This document shows, piece by piece, positions 37,542-47,835 of a stretch of 64,000 nt of DNA. Where the stretch lies: contig NZ_LT622359.1 in NCBI RefSeq assembly GCF_900098925.1, forward strand, positions 659,887 to 723,886, in the 5' to 3' direction. Each line of letters opens with the position of its first letter. Position 1 is the stretch's first letter. The notes beneath the pieces are model-generated. The model saw only the letters and a program-made list of their open reading frames with translations. It ran no database searches and was not told the DNA's origin. A program made the position numbers and the translations under genes. Source of the DNA: Bacillus massiliglaciei (lineage in GTDB: Bacteria; Bacillota; Bacilli; Bacillales; DSM-1321).

Positions 37542-38939
37542 ATGGCTAAGAAAATGCCGGAGATCGGTGATTATAAATATGGCTTCGCGGACAGAGACGT
37601 TTCGATTTTCCGTTCTAAGCGCGGCTTGACTAGAGAAATCGTTGAAGAAATTTCACGTATGAAGGAAGAGCCACAATGGATGCTTGATTTCCGTTTGAAA
37701 TCATTGGAGCATTTTTACAACATGCCAATGCCTCAATGGGGCGGAGACCTAAACAGCTTGAATTTTGATGAAATCACGTATTATGTAAAACCATCTGAGA
37801 AATCAGAGAAATCATGGGATGAAGTTCCTGATGAAATCAAACAAACATTTGATAAGCTGGGAATTCCTGAAGCTGAGCAAAAATACTTGGCTGGGGTTTC
37901 TGCCCAATATGAATCAGAAGTGGTTTACCACAACATGAAAGAAGATCTTGAAGAAATGGGTATTGTTTTCAAGGATACCGATTCAGCTTTAAGAGAAAAT
38001 GAAGATATTTTCCGTGAACACTTCGGAAAAACAATTCCGCCAACTGATAACAAGTTTGCGGCATTGAACTCAGCAGTATGGTCAGGCGGATCATTCATCT
38101 ACGTACCGAAAGGCGTAAAAGTGGATACACCGCTTCAAGCTTATTTCCGCATCAACTCTGAAAACATGGGTCAATTCGAAAGAACATTGATCATTGTGGA
38201 CGAAGGTGCGCATGTACACTATGTAGAAGGCTGTACAGCTCCGGTTTATACAACCAATTCATTGCACAGTGCGGTTGTTGAAATCGTCATTAAGCGTGAT
38301 GCTTACTGCCGTTACACAACGATCCAAAACTGGGCAAACAACGTATATAACCTTGTTACAAAGCGTGCCGTATGTGATGCCAATGCTACGATGGAATGGA
38401 TTGACGGAAACATCGGTTCAAAATTAACGATGAAATACCCAGCTGTTATCCTGAAAGGCGAAGGAGCAAGAGGAATGACTCTTTCTATCGCCATTGCCGG
38501 TAAAGGCCAGCATCAGGATGCGGGTGCTAAAATGACTCACTTGGCTCCAAATACTTCTTCTACCATTGTTTCTAAGTCTATTTCGAAACAAGGCGGAAAA
38601 GTAACATATCGCGGTATTGTACATTTCGGCAGAAAAGCAGACGGCGCTCGTGCAAATATTGAGTGCGATACGCTGATTATGGATAATAAATCTACTTCCG
38701 ATACAATCCCGTACAATGAAATCTTGAACGATAACATTTCTCTTGAGCACGAAGCGAAGGTTTCCAAGGTATCAGAAGAACAATTATTCTATCTGATGAG
38801 CCGCGGTATCTCTGAGCAGGAAGCTACAGAAATGATCGTAATGGGCTTCATCGAGCCATTCACAAAAGAACTACCAATGGAATACGCTGTTGAAATGAAC
38901 CGTCTGATCAAGTTTGAAATGGAAGGTTCAATCGGTTAA
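37542..38939 (+). CDS. sufB: Fe-S cluster assembly scaffold SufB
   Basis: The main scaffold subunit of the SufBCD complex, 465 aa. Conserved blocks include [19 protein letters not shown] near residue 46, [22 protein letters not shown] near 228, and [27 protein letters not shown] near the C-terminus. It follows sufU by 54 bases with its own ATGGAGGAA ribosome site, as in other Bacillus. Terminator follows. Confidence 0.97.
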   Translation: MAKKMPEIGDYKYGFADRDVSIFRSKRGLTREIVEEISRMKEEPQWMLDFRLKSLEHFYNMPMPQWGGDLNSLNFDEITYYVKPSEKSEKSWDEVPDEIKQTFDKLGIPEAEQKYLAGVSAQYESEVVYHNMKEDLEEMGIVFKDTDSALRENEDIFREHFGKTIPPTDNKFAALNSAVWSGGSFIYVPKGVKVDTPLQAYFRINSENMGQFERTLIIVDEGAHVHYVEGCTAPVYTTNSLHSAVVEIVIKRDAYCRYTTIQNWANNVYNLVTKRAVCDANATMEWIDGNIGSKLTMKYPAVILKGEGARGMTLSIAIAGKGQHQDAGAKMTHLAPNTSSTIVSKSISKQGGKVTYRGIVHFGRKADGARANIECDTLIMDNKSTSDTIPYNEILNDNISLEHEAKVSKVSEEQLFYLMSRGISEQEATEMIVMGFIEPFTKELPMEYAVEMNRLIKFEMEGSIG

Positions 38940-38958
38940 TCAATAGTAGTTTTTATAC

Positions 38959-38997
38959 GAAGAAGGCGGACTTTGATGTTCGCCTTCTTCTTTTTTG
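38959..38997 (+). terminator. Terminator of the suf operon
   Basis: GAAGAAGGCG / CGCCTTCTTC, 12-base loop, followed by TTTTTT. Confidence 0.95.
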
Positions 38998-39114
38998 CAA
39001 AAATTAAAAAGTCTCCTGTTAGATGATTCAGTGACAGCAGAAAAATTAAAGAAAAATGATCATTGTTTTATAACGGGCCTAATCATATAATGGTGTGAAA
39101 AAAGGATGCGTCTC

Positions 39115-40258
39115 ATGCCGATTAATTCATTTGAAAACTACCCGATGAGCTGGAAGCCAACTCTTAATAAAATGGAAAAGCCTATTTATCGTGCACTTGC
39201 CCGACAATTAGAGCAGGATATTGTAAAAGGAGTTTTATTGCCAGGAACGAAACTTCCGCCTCAGAGAGAACTTGCTGATTATTTAGATGTAAATGTAAGC
39301 ACCGTTTCGAAAGCTTTTAAAGCGTGTGAGTTAAAGGGCTTGTTGAGTGCGGCTGTTGGGAGCGGTACTTTTGTTTCCTATGATGCCTTGTCGAATGCTT
39401 ATTTATTGGAAGATACCAAACCGAAGCATTTAATCGAAATGGGGGCTACGCTCCCTGACAATGCTTCTTATGAACCGCTGCAGCTCCAGCTTAAGAGTAT
39501 GCTGCAAGAAACCGATTATGAAAAATGGTTTGGCTATGGCCGGGCAGGAGAAAGCCTTTGGCAAAAGGATGCTGCAATCAAGCTAATCCAAAGAGGCGGT
39601 TTTGAGACAACCGTTGATCATATTTTATTTGCAAACGGAGGCCAAAATGCGATTGCTGCTACGCTGGCCAGCCTTTGCAAGCCAGGTGATCGCATCGGTG
39701 TGATGATCATACATACCCTGGGTTAAAAACGGCAGCAGCCATGCTTAGTGTGCAGATTGTTCCGATTAAATCAGAGAACGGTGAAATGAGTCCGGCTGCA
39801 TTTGAACATGCATGTAAAAATGAAAATATTAAAGGTGTTTACTTAATTCCTGATTGTCATAATCCGACCGCTTCTTTTTTGTCTGTTGAGAATCGGAAAA
39901 GAATTGCGGCTGTTGCCAAAAAGTATAATCAGTTCGTTATTGAAGATGCATCCTACCATCTTCTCAGCAGTGAACCGCTCCCGGCAGTCGCATCATTTGC
40001 CCCGGAGCAAATTATACGTGCTTGGGTGCTAAGACAGGCAACTTTCGCTGGCTGCTTTTACCGGGCAAAATAACGGGGGCTGAATTTGAAACGGTAGCTG
40101 CACAGCAGGGAGTTCAAGTATATGCAGCAGAGCGATTTGTAGTTGGAAACAGGTGTCCGGAAAGGGCTGTGAGAGTTTCCGTATGTGCGCCTGATACAAT
40201 TGGGGAGCTGGAGCAAGGATTAAAAATCCTTAAACGTTTGTTAAAGGCGCTGGCTTAA
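39115..40258 (+). pseudogene. Broken MocR-type (GntR/aminotransferase) regulator
   Basis: Three reading frames together spell a MocR-family regulator. Frame one (to 39726) holds the GntR winged helix (PPQRELADYLDVNVSTVSKAFKACELKG) and the start of the aminotransferase fold. A single-base shift near 39705-39722 moves to a second frame (from about 39720 to 40073; CHNPTASFLSVENRKRIA). A second break near 40015-40030 moves to a third (LGAKTGNFRWLLLPGK to 40258). Between frames two and three the family's segment with the PLP lysine is missing, so about 80-100 residues are deleted. Combined size is about 380 against the usual ~460-480 residues. It is a clear pseudogene, not merely a sequencing error. 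Confidence 0.85.
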
Positions 40259-40266
40259 TATTGTTT

Positions 40267-40299
40267 GCCGCACAATTATGATATTGTGCGGCTTTTTTT
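40267..40299 (+). terminator. Terminator after the MocR pseudogene
   Basis: GCCGCACAAT / ATTGTGCGGC followed by seven T residues. Confidence 0.92.
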
Positions 40300-40372
40300 A
40301 TGCGTGTTATGATGATGCAAACAATGGAAGATTTTCATAAATGTGATTTTGGGGAGAGGCAGGTATGTAACG

Positions 40373-41680
40373 GTGAAAAATGAGACGGCGAAAAAGGCAG
40401 ACGTTCAGTCTGCAAGTCTGCAAAGCTATATTCAATCTTCGGAAAAGCAAGAAAAATTATACAAACGTACATTATTCATTGTAAGTATCTCGCAAATTTT
40501 TGGAGGGGCGGGCTTAGCAGCAGGCGTAACGGTCGGGACACTTCTTGCACAGCATATGCTTGGCACCGATGCGTTTGCTGGCATTCCCATTCCTTCCGCT
40601 TTATTTACATTAGGATCAGCAGGAGCCGCATTATTAGTAGGAAGACTCTCACAGCGCTGGGGCCGTAGGATGGGTCTTGGAACCGGCTTTATACTGGGAG
40701 GACTCGGAGCAATAGGAGTGATTATTTCAGCAATCATACATAGTATTTATCTGTTATTTGCTTCTCTTCTTGTGTATGGTGCAGGTTCCGCAACGAATTT
40801 ACAGGCACGTTACGCTGGTACGGACTTAGCAAATAGCAAACAGAGAGCAAACTGCGGTTAGTCTTACGATGGTTTTTACAACTTTTGGTGCAGCCGCAGG
40901 CCCGAACTAGTGGGTGTAATGGGCGATGTCGCAGTCTCTGTCGGTATTCCGTCCCTTGCCGGTCCATTTATTTTAGCGGCAGCTGCCTATCTCTTAGCAG
41001 GACTTATTCTTTTCCTATTTCTTCGGCTGGACCCATTCATTATTACAAGAATGATTGATACAGCCAAACAAGATCATACTAAAGGACAAGAAGCAGCAGC
41101 CGTTCATGCGGAAAATAAAAGGGGGATCATCGTCGGGGCAGCTGTGATGATTCTTACACAAATAGTCATGGTTGCCATTATGACTATGACGCCGGTGCAA
41201 ATGAAACATCATGGTCATAGCTTGGATGCGGTCGGTCTTGTGATTGGATTTCATATAGCGGCTATGTATCTTCCGTCACTTTTCACAGGTGTCCTTGTTG
41301 ACAGGCTTGGACGTAAGGCTATGGCTGCTGCTTCTGGAATCACACTGCTTCTTGCAGGTCTTATAGCAGCAGTTGCACCGGGAGACTCCATGAACCTTTT
41401 TGTCATCGCTCTCTCCCTACTTGGATTAGGGTGGAACTTTGGGGTGATAAGCGGAACCGCATTCCTTGTTGATTCAGCTGCCCCTTCCGAACGGGCTAAA
41501 ACGCAAGGTACTGTTGATGTCTTTATTGCCCTGTCAGGAGCTGCCAGCGGGGTTTTGTCAGGAATGATTGTGGCAGGCTCAAGTTATTCAGCATTATCCA
41601 TTGCTGGGGGTTTAGTATCCCTATTGCTTATTCCGGCAGTCATTTGGTATCGGGGAGACAGGGTGTTAAAAGAAAAATAG
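40373..41680 (+). pseudogene. MFS transporter interrupted by two opposite frameshifts
   Basis: The frames 40373-40861 and 40910-41680 are two parts of one 12-helix major facilitator protein. The first has the loop 2-3 signature GRLSQRWGRRMGLG; the second has GVLVDRLGRKAMAAASG. Between them, a third frame reads RATAVSLTMVFTTFGAAAGPN. One extra A near 40852 (GCAAACTG) and one missing base near 40906 (GAACTAG, expected GAACCTAG) would restore a continuous protein of about 435 residues. GTG 40373 is the likely start, behind GAGAGGCAGG. The substrate is unknown. This is either a recent pseudogene or two sequencing errors. Confidence 0.75.
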
Positions 41681-41724
41681 AATGGTTAATGGCCGGGCGG
41701 TTATAAATCAGCTAAATAAGCATG

Positions 41725-41763
41725 AAAACGGCATCCGAACAGACGTATTCGAATGCCGTTTTT
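41725..41763. terminator. Terminator between convergent MFS and amidase genes
   Basis: AAAACGGCATCCGAA / TTCGAATGCCGTTTTT with one mismatch; T runs on both strands, so bidirectional. Confidence 0.85.
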
Positions 41764-41780
41764 CGGGATACAGGGTTACA

Positions 41781-42848
41781 TCATTTTTTGGGCAAAGCAG
41801 CTTTTTTAGGAATGGAGACATGGACACCTTGCAATTCATCAACCACCTGGGTAATGGAGAAGTCGGCAGCAACACTTATAAACGAGTAGGCGTCTTCGCG
41901 TGAGAGCCCGTAATGCTGCTGAAGAAATTTCAGCATTTCCAGTGAAGCTTTGCGAGTCGCAAGATTTAAATCAGGATCAAATCCATGAGTAATCCACGAG
42001 GATGACGTTTCGAGAAGCGGGGAGGAGAATGAACAATCCTTGCGCACTTTTACACGGATTAAACAATTCATCGAGGTTTCGATAGCAGTCCCGCTTAATT
42101 CACTGTCCCCTTGCGCTAAATGACAGTCGCCTAATGAAAGAAGTGCTCCTTCATTCCATACAGGGTAATACATAGTGGAGCCGGCACCGATTCGCCAGTT
42201 GTCAAGGTTGCCCCCATGTACACCGGGAGGGACGGTACTGAAACGTCCGTGTTTCTCAGGTGCAACGCCCATCGTGCCTATATGAAGGCGTACTGGTATC
42301 TGCATATTTTGCAATGCAGGCACACGTCCAATAGAATGGGGTTCAATAATTTTTCCGTTTACATTGTATGGACCAGGGTAATCGTATGCAAATTTCGCCG
42401 TTAACCATTGACCTTCAGAGTCTATTTCGTAAATGGTTACCCTTTCTTTCTCATTCATTTCCTGATGTAAATACCCCCATGAGGCTGTAAGATTTGAGCC
42501 ATAAGGAAAGCGTGGGGTCAGCTGAAGAATTTCTACTTCTAAAGTATCTCCAGGCTTTGAATCTTGTACGTAAATCGGCCCAGTTAGAAGATGCGGGCCT
42601 GGATTTCTTTGTTCCGGAGGGATAGCACGATAAATTTCTTCAATGGTCTCATCCATTAATAAATCAGGTGCATCTCCAGCATGATGAGTAATGGTTTCAA
42701 CATGTATTAAATCTCCTGATTTAACTGTTAACACTGGTGCGATCGATTGGTCAAAGTATCCCCAATGTACGGTTTGCGGATTGGCTGGCAATGTATGTAA
42801 TACAGTATCTTCCCCGATTGATAATCCTGATTTTGTTATACTATTCAT
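41781..42848 (-). CDS. Acetamidase/formamidase family protein
   Basis: A 355-aa FmdA/AmdA-family amidohydrolase that releases ammonia from short amides. Family blocks: SGDLIHVETITHHAGDAPDLL near residue 44, GPHLLTGPIYVQDSKPGDTLEVEIL near 86, PPGVHGGNLDNWRIGAGSTMYYPVWNEGALLSLGDCHLAQGDSELSGTAIE (split over residues 205-255). The start is ATG 42848, behind GGGGGAT; the frame extends 7 codons further without a ribosome site. Single gene. Exact substrate cannot be told. Confidence 0.9.
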   Translation of the reverse strand: MNSITKSGLSIGEDTVLHTLPANPQTVHWGYFDQSIAPVLTVKSGDLIHVETITHHAGDAPDLLMDETIEEIYRAIPPEQRNPGPHLLTGPIYVQDSKPGDTLEVEILQLTPRFPYGSNLTASWGYLHQEMNEKERVTIYEIDSEGQWLTAKFAYDYPGPYNVNGKIIEPHSIGRVPALQNMQIPVRLHIGTMGVAPEKHGRFSTVPPGVHGGNLDNWRIGAGSTMYYPVWNEGALLSLGDCHLAQGDSELSGTAIETSMNCLIRVKVRKDCSFSSPLLETSSSWITHGFDPDLNLATRKASLEMLKFLQQHYGLSREDAYSFISVAADFSITQVVDELQGVHVSIPKKAALPKK

Positions 42849-42869
42849 GCTTAAATCCCCCTTTATCAA

Positions 42870-43220
42870 TGTTCTTGTTTTTCATACTATGCACTCCAAA
42901 CTGGTATTTGCGTTTGTCCCAGACAGCCAAGATCCCTCTCCCTCCGCCATTGGGCCGAGCATACTTTCATTATAAAAACAAATTTGAGAATTTTATTAAA
43001 AAATGTGAGGTTTTCTTACATGGTTTTTGCGCTTTAAATGGGAAAGTGAAAAAAACGGTTATTCGTTCAGTTTGTAAATAAGTGTTTAGGTTGCCTTTAT
43101 TTTTGCAGATCTTTTCAAATCGGCAGTTCCATTTATATGTGATAGAATATGGATTAAAAGAGGAAAATCTAGAAGGTTAATAAGAAGATTGCAGGGTAGA
43201 AGAATAAGAAAGAGAAGGGG
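42870..43220. other. Intergenic stretch, nothing identified
   Basis: Between the amidase start and yunF. AT-rich, with a short run of possible -10 elements (TAGAAT near 43144) for yunF. No ORF with a ribosome site, hairpin with T tract, or riboswitch signature was seen. Confidence 0.5.
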
Positions 43221-43231
43221 GGCAGCAGAAT

Positions 43232-44077
43232 ATGATATTTCTTGGATTAACGGGATGGGGCGACCATGAATCTCTCTATACTGATAAGATATCCGCCCGT
43301 GATAAATTGAGGGAATATGCTGCACACTTCCCGATTGTTGAAGTGGATGCCTCCTTCTATGCGATACAGCCTAAACGGAATAGTGAAAAATGGACAGCGG
43401 AGACTCCAGCTGGCTTCCGTTTCATTGTAAAAGCCTATCAGGGCATGACCGGCCATCAGAGAGGACAAATTCCTTTTGAAAGCAAAAAGGAGATGTTTGC
43501 TGCATTTCGGGATTCATTAGAGCCTTATCAAGCGGCAGGGAAGCTTGCGATGGTTCTTTTTCAGTTTCCGCCTTGGTTTAATTGTACAAAGGAAAATGTC
43601 CAGTATTTAAGATGGTGCAAGGCTGAGATGGAGGATATTCCGGCAGCTATTGAGTTCCGGAATCAAAGCTGGTACAGCGAAGAATACGGACAGCAGACTT
43701 TGAAATTTCTTGCGGATGAAGGATGGATTCATACAGTGTGTGACGAACCGCAGGCGGGAGAGGGGTCTGTTCCCATTATTCTCAAATCAACAAATCCGTT
43801 AAAGACGCTTGTTCGTTTTCATGGGCGGAATGTTCATGGGTGGAAGAAGCCTTCGTCAGGAAATTGGCGGGAGGTACGGTATTTATACAGATATAATTGG
43901 AAGGAATTAGAAGAGTGGAAGGGTAAATTAAAGGAGCTGGAGAAAGGAAGTAAGGATATCTTTGTTCTTTTCAATAATAATTCCGGCGGGGATGCGGCAG
44001 ACAACGCAAAGCAAATGATTGAACTGCTCGAAATTGAGTATGAAGGGTTGGCTCCGAAACAGCTAAATTTATTTTAG
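43232..44077 (+). CDS. yunF: DUF72 protein YunF
   Basis: A 281-aa DUF72 TIM-barrel protein: N-terminal LGLTGWGDHESLY, FPIVEVDASFYAIQP near residue 35, IPAAIEFRNQSWY near 136 and VRFHGRNVHGW near 193. Biochemical function unknown; a cytoplasmic hydrolase-like role is only a guess. AAGGGGGGCAG precedes the ATG. First of yunF-yunE-yunD-yunC, in the B. subtilis order. Confidence 0.88.
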   Translation: MIFLGLTGWGDHESLYTDKISARDKLREYAAHFPIVEVDASFYAIQPKRNSEKWTAETPAGFRFIVKAYQGMTGHQRGQIPFESKKEMFAAFRDSLEPYQAAGKLAMVLFQFPPWFNCTKENVQYLRWCKAEMEDIPAAIEFRNQSWYSEEYGQQTLKFLADEGWIHTVCDEPQAGEGSVPIILKSTNPLKTLVRFHGRNVHGWKKPSSGNWREVRYLYRYNWKELEEWKGKLKELEKGSKDIFVLFNNNSGGDAADNAKQMIELLEIEYEGLAPKQLNLF

Positions 44078-44109
44078 AAGAATAAATCCTATAGGTCAGG
44101 CGGGATAGT

Positions 44110-44940
44110 ATGGAATGGGTATTATTGGTGATTATCGGTGCAGCCGCAGGCACCTTGGGGGCATTAGTCGGTCTTGGCGGCGGAATTATCATCGTTCCGG
44201 CTCTTTTATATTTTGGTACAGCAACAGACTGGCTTCATGATCTCGCTCCCAGGACTGCGGTCGGAATATCAACCGTTATTATGATCTTTACAGGGCTGGC
44301 ATCGACGCTTTCTTATTTGAAGAGAAAAATTGTCGATTACAAAGCAGGACTAATATTCTTCATAGGAAGCGGACCCGGCGGAATATTGGGCGCCCATGTG
44401 AATAAAATTTTGGATGTTGAGTCATTTTATATTTATTTTGGAATATTCATGATCCTTATGGCTGTCGTTTTACTGGTTAAAAATCGTTTGCGCCCTATGG
44501 TTTTTAAAGAAGGAAAAGGCAAAGTGCTGAATACATATATAGATGAAAAGAAAAACCAGTCTATCGTATATGGTTATCATCCCGCTGCTGCTGTTCTAAT
44601 CTCCTTTATTGTCGGCTTTACATCGGGGATTTTTGGAATTGGAGGAGGATCTCTCATTGTTCCTGCCATGATTTTGCTGTTTTTCTTCCCTCCGCACGTG
44701 GCTGTAGCAACGTCCATGTTTTTAGTTTTCCTGACGTCTGTCACAAATTCAATTACGCATGTGGCACTTGGGAATGTTTATTGGCCGTATGCCTTGGTTC
44801 TCATACCAAGTGCCTGGGCAGGGGCAAAACTGGGAGCATATATAAATTCCAAAATTGCAGGCAAGTCCCTTGAAACCATACTGAAGGCAGCGATGGTTTT
44901 GATTGGCTTGCGCCTGATATACCAAGGACTGACAGGATGA
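44110..44940 (+). CDS. yunE: TauE/SafE-family anion exporter YunE
   Basis: A 276-aa membrane protein with about eight helices. Two related Gly-rich repeats typical of TauE/SafE (GALVGLGGGIIIVPALL near residue 17 and GFTSGIFGIGGGSLIVPAMIL near 172) show the internal duplication. Family members export sulfite, sulfoacetate or similar anions, but this one's substrate is unknown. Its TGA overlaps an ATG of the next frame. Confidence 0.88.
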   Translation: MEWVLLVIIGAAAGTLGALVGLGGGIIIVPALLYFGTATDWLHDLAPRTAVGISTVIMIFTGLASTLSYLKRKIVDYKAGLIFFIGSGPGGILGAHVNKILDVESFYIYFGIFMILMAVVLLVKNRLRPMVFKEGKGKVLNTYIDEKKNQSIVYGYHPAAAVLISFIVGFTSGIFGIGGGSLIVPAMILLFFFPPHVAVATSMFLVFLTSVTNSITHVALGNVYWPYALVLIPSAWAGAKLGAYINSKIAGKSLETILKAAMVLIGLRLIYQGLTG

Positions 44941-44954
44941 AAGGTGGAAATACA

Positions 44955-46343
44955 ATGGAGGAGATTATCCATTTATATCATACAAATGATCTTCACAGCC
45001 ATTTTGAAAACTGGCCGAGAATACGGGAATTTTTAAAAGAAAGAAAAAAACTGCATAAAGAAACCGGGGAAGAAGCCATTATTGTGGATATAGGGGACCA
45101 TGTCGATCGGTGGCATCCCTATTCTGAAGGAACCCTTGGAAAGATTAATGTGGAGCTGCTTAATGAAGCCGGATACCAATATGTAACCATCGGCAATAAT
45201 GAAGGCATCACCCTCCCGCATGAAGCGTTGGATTCCCTTTATGAGAACGCTGATTTCAAAGTGCTGGCTGCTAATCTTTATAACGTAAATGGTGTGCGTC
45301 CTGATTGGGCGCAGCCTTATTGGATACATAAAACTGAAAAAGGGACAAAAATTGCCATAATCGGACTGACTGCTTATTTTCAAAAGTTTTATTCTGCCCT
45401 TGACTGGGAAATTCGTGAACCGTTTGGAGAATTGCATACACAGTTGGATGAGATTAAGAAAAAAGCGGATATGATTGTGATCCTCTCCCATCTTGGCATC
45501 CATGACGATGAAAAAATGGCTGAAGATTTTCCGGAAGTGGATGTCATTTTGGGAGGACATACCCACCATGTGCTACATCAAGGGAAAATGGTGAAAAATT
45601 CTCTGATTGGCGGAGCCGGAAAACATGGTTTTTTTGTTGGACAGGCTGAAATTCAAAGGGACTCTGCAGGAAAAATCACCAAAAGAAATGCCTATTTATA
45701 TGATACAAATGAGCTTCCTGAATCGAAAAGTGAAAAGGAATGGATTGACGGAATGTATCAGACTGGAAGAAAAAAGCTTCAGCAAGAAGTGCTTGTTCTT
45801 CCCTGCGATTTAGAAAGCGATTGGTTTGAAAGCAAGGAGCTTTCCAGATTACTATGTGAGGCTTTGCGGGAGTGGACGAATGCGGACTGCGCTTTTGTAA
45901 ATGCAGGCCTTCTGTTGGAAGGACTGAAGAAAGGGCCAGTTACAATTGGGGATATCCATTATATCCTCCCTCACCCAATCAATCCTTGTATCGTGAAATT
46001 GAGCGGAACGGAATTGAAAGAAATTTTGCTGCAGTCCAGAGACTCAGATTGGCCGCATATGCAGGTTAAAGGCTTCGGGTTTCGAGGAAAAGTTATGGGC
46101 ATGATGGTGTATGACCGTATAGGATTTGTGGAGACTCCAGAAGGAATCGTGAAGCAAATCATGATAGATGGAATCGAACTTGACCCGAAAAAAAGGTACA
46201 GACTGGCGATTCCGGATATGTTTACATTCGGCTATTTTTTTCCGCAAATACAAAGATCTGTCCAGAAGGAATATATGATGCCGGAGTTTTTGCGGGACAT
46301 TCTTTTGTGGAAATTAAAAAAAGTATATGCTGTTTCCAGATAG
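44955..46343 (+). CDS. yunD: Metallophosphoesterase / 5'-nucleotidase family YunD
   Basis: A 462-aa two-domain enzyme. The N-terminal calcineurin-like domain shows HTNDLHSHFENW near residue 9, DIGDHVDRW near 44, GNNEG near 78 and GGHTHH near 199 (metal ligands). The C-terminal 5'-nucleotidase domain (about 285-450) has NAGLLLEGLKKGPVTIGDIHYILPHPINP. No signal peptide, so it is cytoplasmic, unlike secreted UshA types. ATG 44955 is behind AAAGGTGG; the upstream ATG 44937 overlaps yunE without a ribosome site. Confidence 0.9.
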   Translation: MEEIIHLYHTNDLHSHFENWPRIREFLKERKKLHKETGEEAIIVDIGDHVDRWHPYSEGTLGKINVELLNEAGYQYVTIGNNEGITLPHEALDSLYENADFKVLAANLYNVNGVRPDWAQPYWIHKTEKGTKIAIIGLTAYFQKFYSALDWEIREPFGELHTQLDEIKKKADMIVILSHLGIHDDEKMAEDFPEVDVILGGHTHHVLHQGKMVKNSLIGGAGKHGFFVGQAEIQRDSAGKITKRNAYLYDTNELPESKSEKEWIDGMYQTGRKKLQQEVLVLPCDLESDWFESKELSRLLCEALREWTNADCAFVNAGLLLEGLKKGPVTIGDIHYILPHPINPCIVKLSGTELKEILLQSRDSDWPHMQVKGFGFRGKVMGMMVYDRIGFVETPEGIVKQIMIDGIELDPKKRYRLAIPDMFTFGYFFPQIQRSVQKEYMMPEFLRDILLWKLKKVYAVSR

Positions 46344-46403
46344 CCTGTCACGATTTCGTACTTTCCTCATAAAATGATGGTGGAAGGAAAGGAGCGAATC
46401 GAC

Positions 46404-46706
46404 TTGATACAAATGGAGCCAATTGTTATAAAAGGCCATACATTCCTGGCTATTTCTGTTCAGCTGCCTAAAACGAATTTGCTCGCTGTTACCTCGGAGA
46501 AAGGGTATATTATGTGCGGAGCCCTGGATGTGCAGTTATTGAATGAGAAGCTGTCGGACAGAAAAATCATTGCCGGAAGAGCCACCGGAGTTAAAACGAT
46601 CGAACAGCTGCTTGAGGCCCCTTTGGAGTCCGTTACTCATGAAGCCCGCAGGTTAGGAATTGAACCGGGACTGCAAGGCAAACAAGCGTTATTAAAAATG
46701 ATATGA
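46404..46706 (+). CDS. yunC: DUF1805 protein YunC
   Basis: A 100-aa DUF1805 protein (LPKTNLLAVTSEKGYIMCGALDVQLLNE, then GRATGVKTIEQLLEAPLESVT). Function unknown. Start TTG 46404, with AAAGGAG 9 bases upstream; the start of homologues (INLTPI) agrees, and the in-frame ATG at 46374 would add ten residues. Followed by a terminator that ends the yunFEDC unit. Confidence 0.88.
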   Translation: MIQMEPIVIKGHTFLAISVQLPKTNLLAVTSEKGYIMCGALDVQLLNEKLSDRKIIAGRATGVKTIEQLLEAPLESVTHEARRLGIEPGLQGKQALLKMI

Positions 46707-46717
46707 AGAAAATTTCC

Positions 46718-46748
46718 AGCCAGGCCTGTGATGAGCCTGGTTTTTTAT
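46718..46748 (+). terminator. Terminator after yunC
   Basis: CCAGGC / GCCTGG with a 9-base loop and TTTTTT. Confidence 0.85.
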
Positions 46749-46950
46749 TCCTGTTTTCTGTCCAGAAATTTGCCGAATACAAGTTGATATTTTAGAGATA
46801 TGGCCGATAAAGGATATATATACATACTGACTTATGAAAAAACATTGATGATAGGGAACAGGCAAAGTTTTTAAATTTCTGGCTGATTTCATGAATGGCA
46901 GGATGCTTTGCCGGTCTATTTTTTAGATGATGAAAAAGGGTGCCCAAAAT

Positions 46951-47829
46951 ATGAATAGCTTAAGAGAAGCGGAAAAGAAAATAGAAGAAGCTCTTTCAAA
47001 TGTCCGGGATCACAGCTCTGTTGATGCTTCAGTACTTTTAGGTAAAACTGCTGATAAAGTGTGTTTACTGGCGGAAGCCCTGCTTCAAGAAGTGAAAGGC
47101 AATAAAGAGATTATGAGGCTGTTAGCGAATGTGTACGTGTATGATTCTAATGTATTCACCCATTCATTAAATGTGACCGTCTACTCCCTTTTAATCGGTT
47201 TAAAAACCAATATGAATGAGAAGGATTTACAGACATTGGGAATGGGGGCCATTTTGCATGATGTGGGGAAAATGTTTATTCCTTGTGAGATTATGATGAA
47301 ACCTGGGAAATTAACGGAAGAGGAATTTATTCAGATTCAGAAACATGCAGAATATGGTTACGAACTGATTAGGAGTATCCCGTTTCTGAGTCCTGAGATT
47401 TCCATCTGTGCCCATCAGCATCATGAACGTCTTGACGGATCAGGCTATCCCAATAGACTTACGGCTGAGGAAATTCATCCATTTGCCCAGATTATTGCGA
47501 TCGCAGATGTATACGATGCCGTCACCTCGAATCGGGTGTATCGGTCAGCTATGCTTCCATTTGAAGGACTAGAAATATTAAATGCAGGAGCTGGGATTCA
47601 ATTTAGCCAGACAATCCTTAACGCGTTTAGAAAATCTGTTGCTTTTTATCCAAATGGGCTGCGTGTGGAATTGAACGATGGCAGAAAAGGAAAAGTGATT
47701 GCCCAAAATAGTCTGCAGGGAGATCGGCCCATTATTCAGATTGAAATAGAAGCATGTGATGCAGAAAGACAGCCTGATGTTGATTTGCTGGCACAGCCGC
47801 ACCTCAACATCGTAAAAGCTGCCATATAA
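46951..47829 (+). CDS. HD-GYP domain protein
   Basis: A 292-aa protein with an HD-GYP phosphodiesterase domain (about residues 60-235), the class that hydrolyses cyclic di-GMP to GMP. Metal and signature residues are present: HDVGKM near 103, HHERLDGSGYP near 157 and DVYDAVTSNRVY near 186. No sensor domain or membrane helix; the N-terminal 50 residues are helical and the C-terminal ~55 residues form a small extra domain. ATG 46951 is behind AAAGGGTG. It takes the place of yunB in the B. subtilis order. Activity is likely but unproven. Confidence 0.88.
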   Translation: MNSLREAEKKIEEALSNVRDHSSVDASVLLGKTADKVCLLAEALLQEVKGNKEIMRLLANVYVYDSNVFTHSLNVTVYSLLIGLKTNMNEKDLQTLGMGAILHDVGKMFIPCEIMMKPGKLTEEEFIQIQKHAEYGYELIRSIPFLSPEISICAHQHHERLDGSGYPNRLTAEEIHPFAQIIAIADVYDAVTSNRVYRSAMLPFEGLEILNAGAGIQFSQTILNAFRKSVAFYPNGLRVELNDGRKGKVIAQNSLQGDRPIIQIEIEACDAERQPDVDLLAQPHLNIVKAAI

Positions 47830-47835
47830 GAAAAA

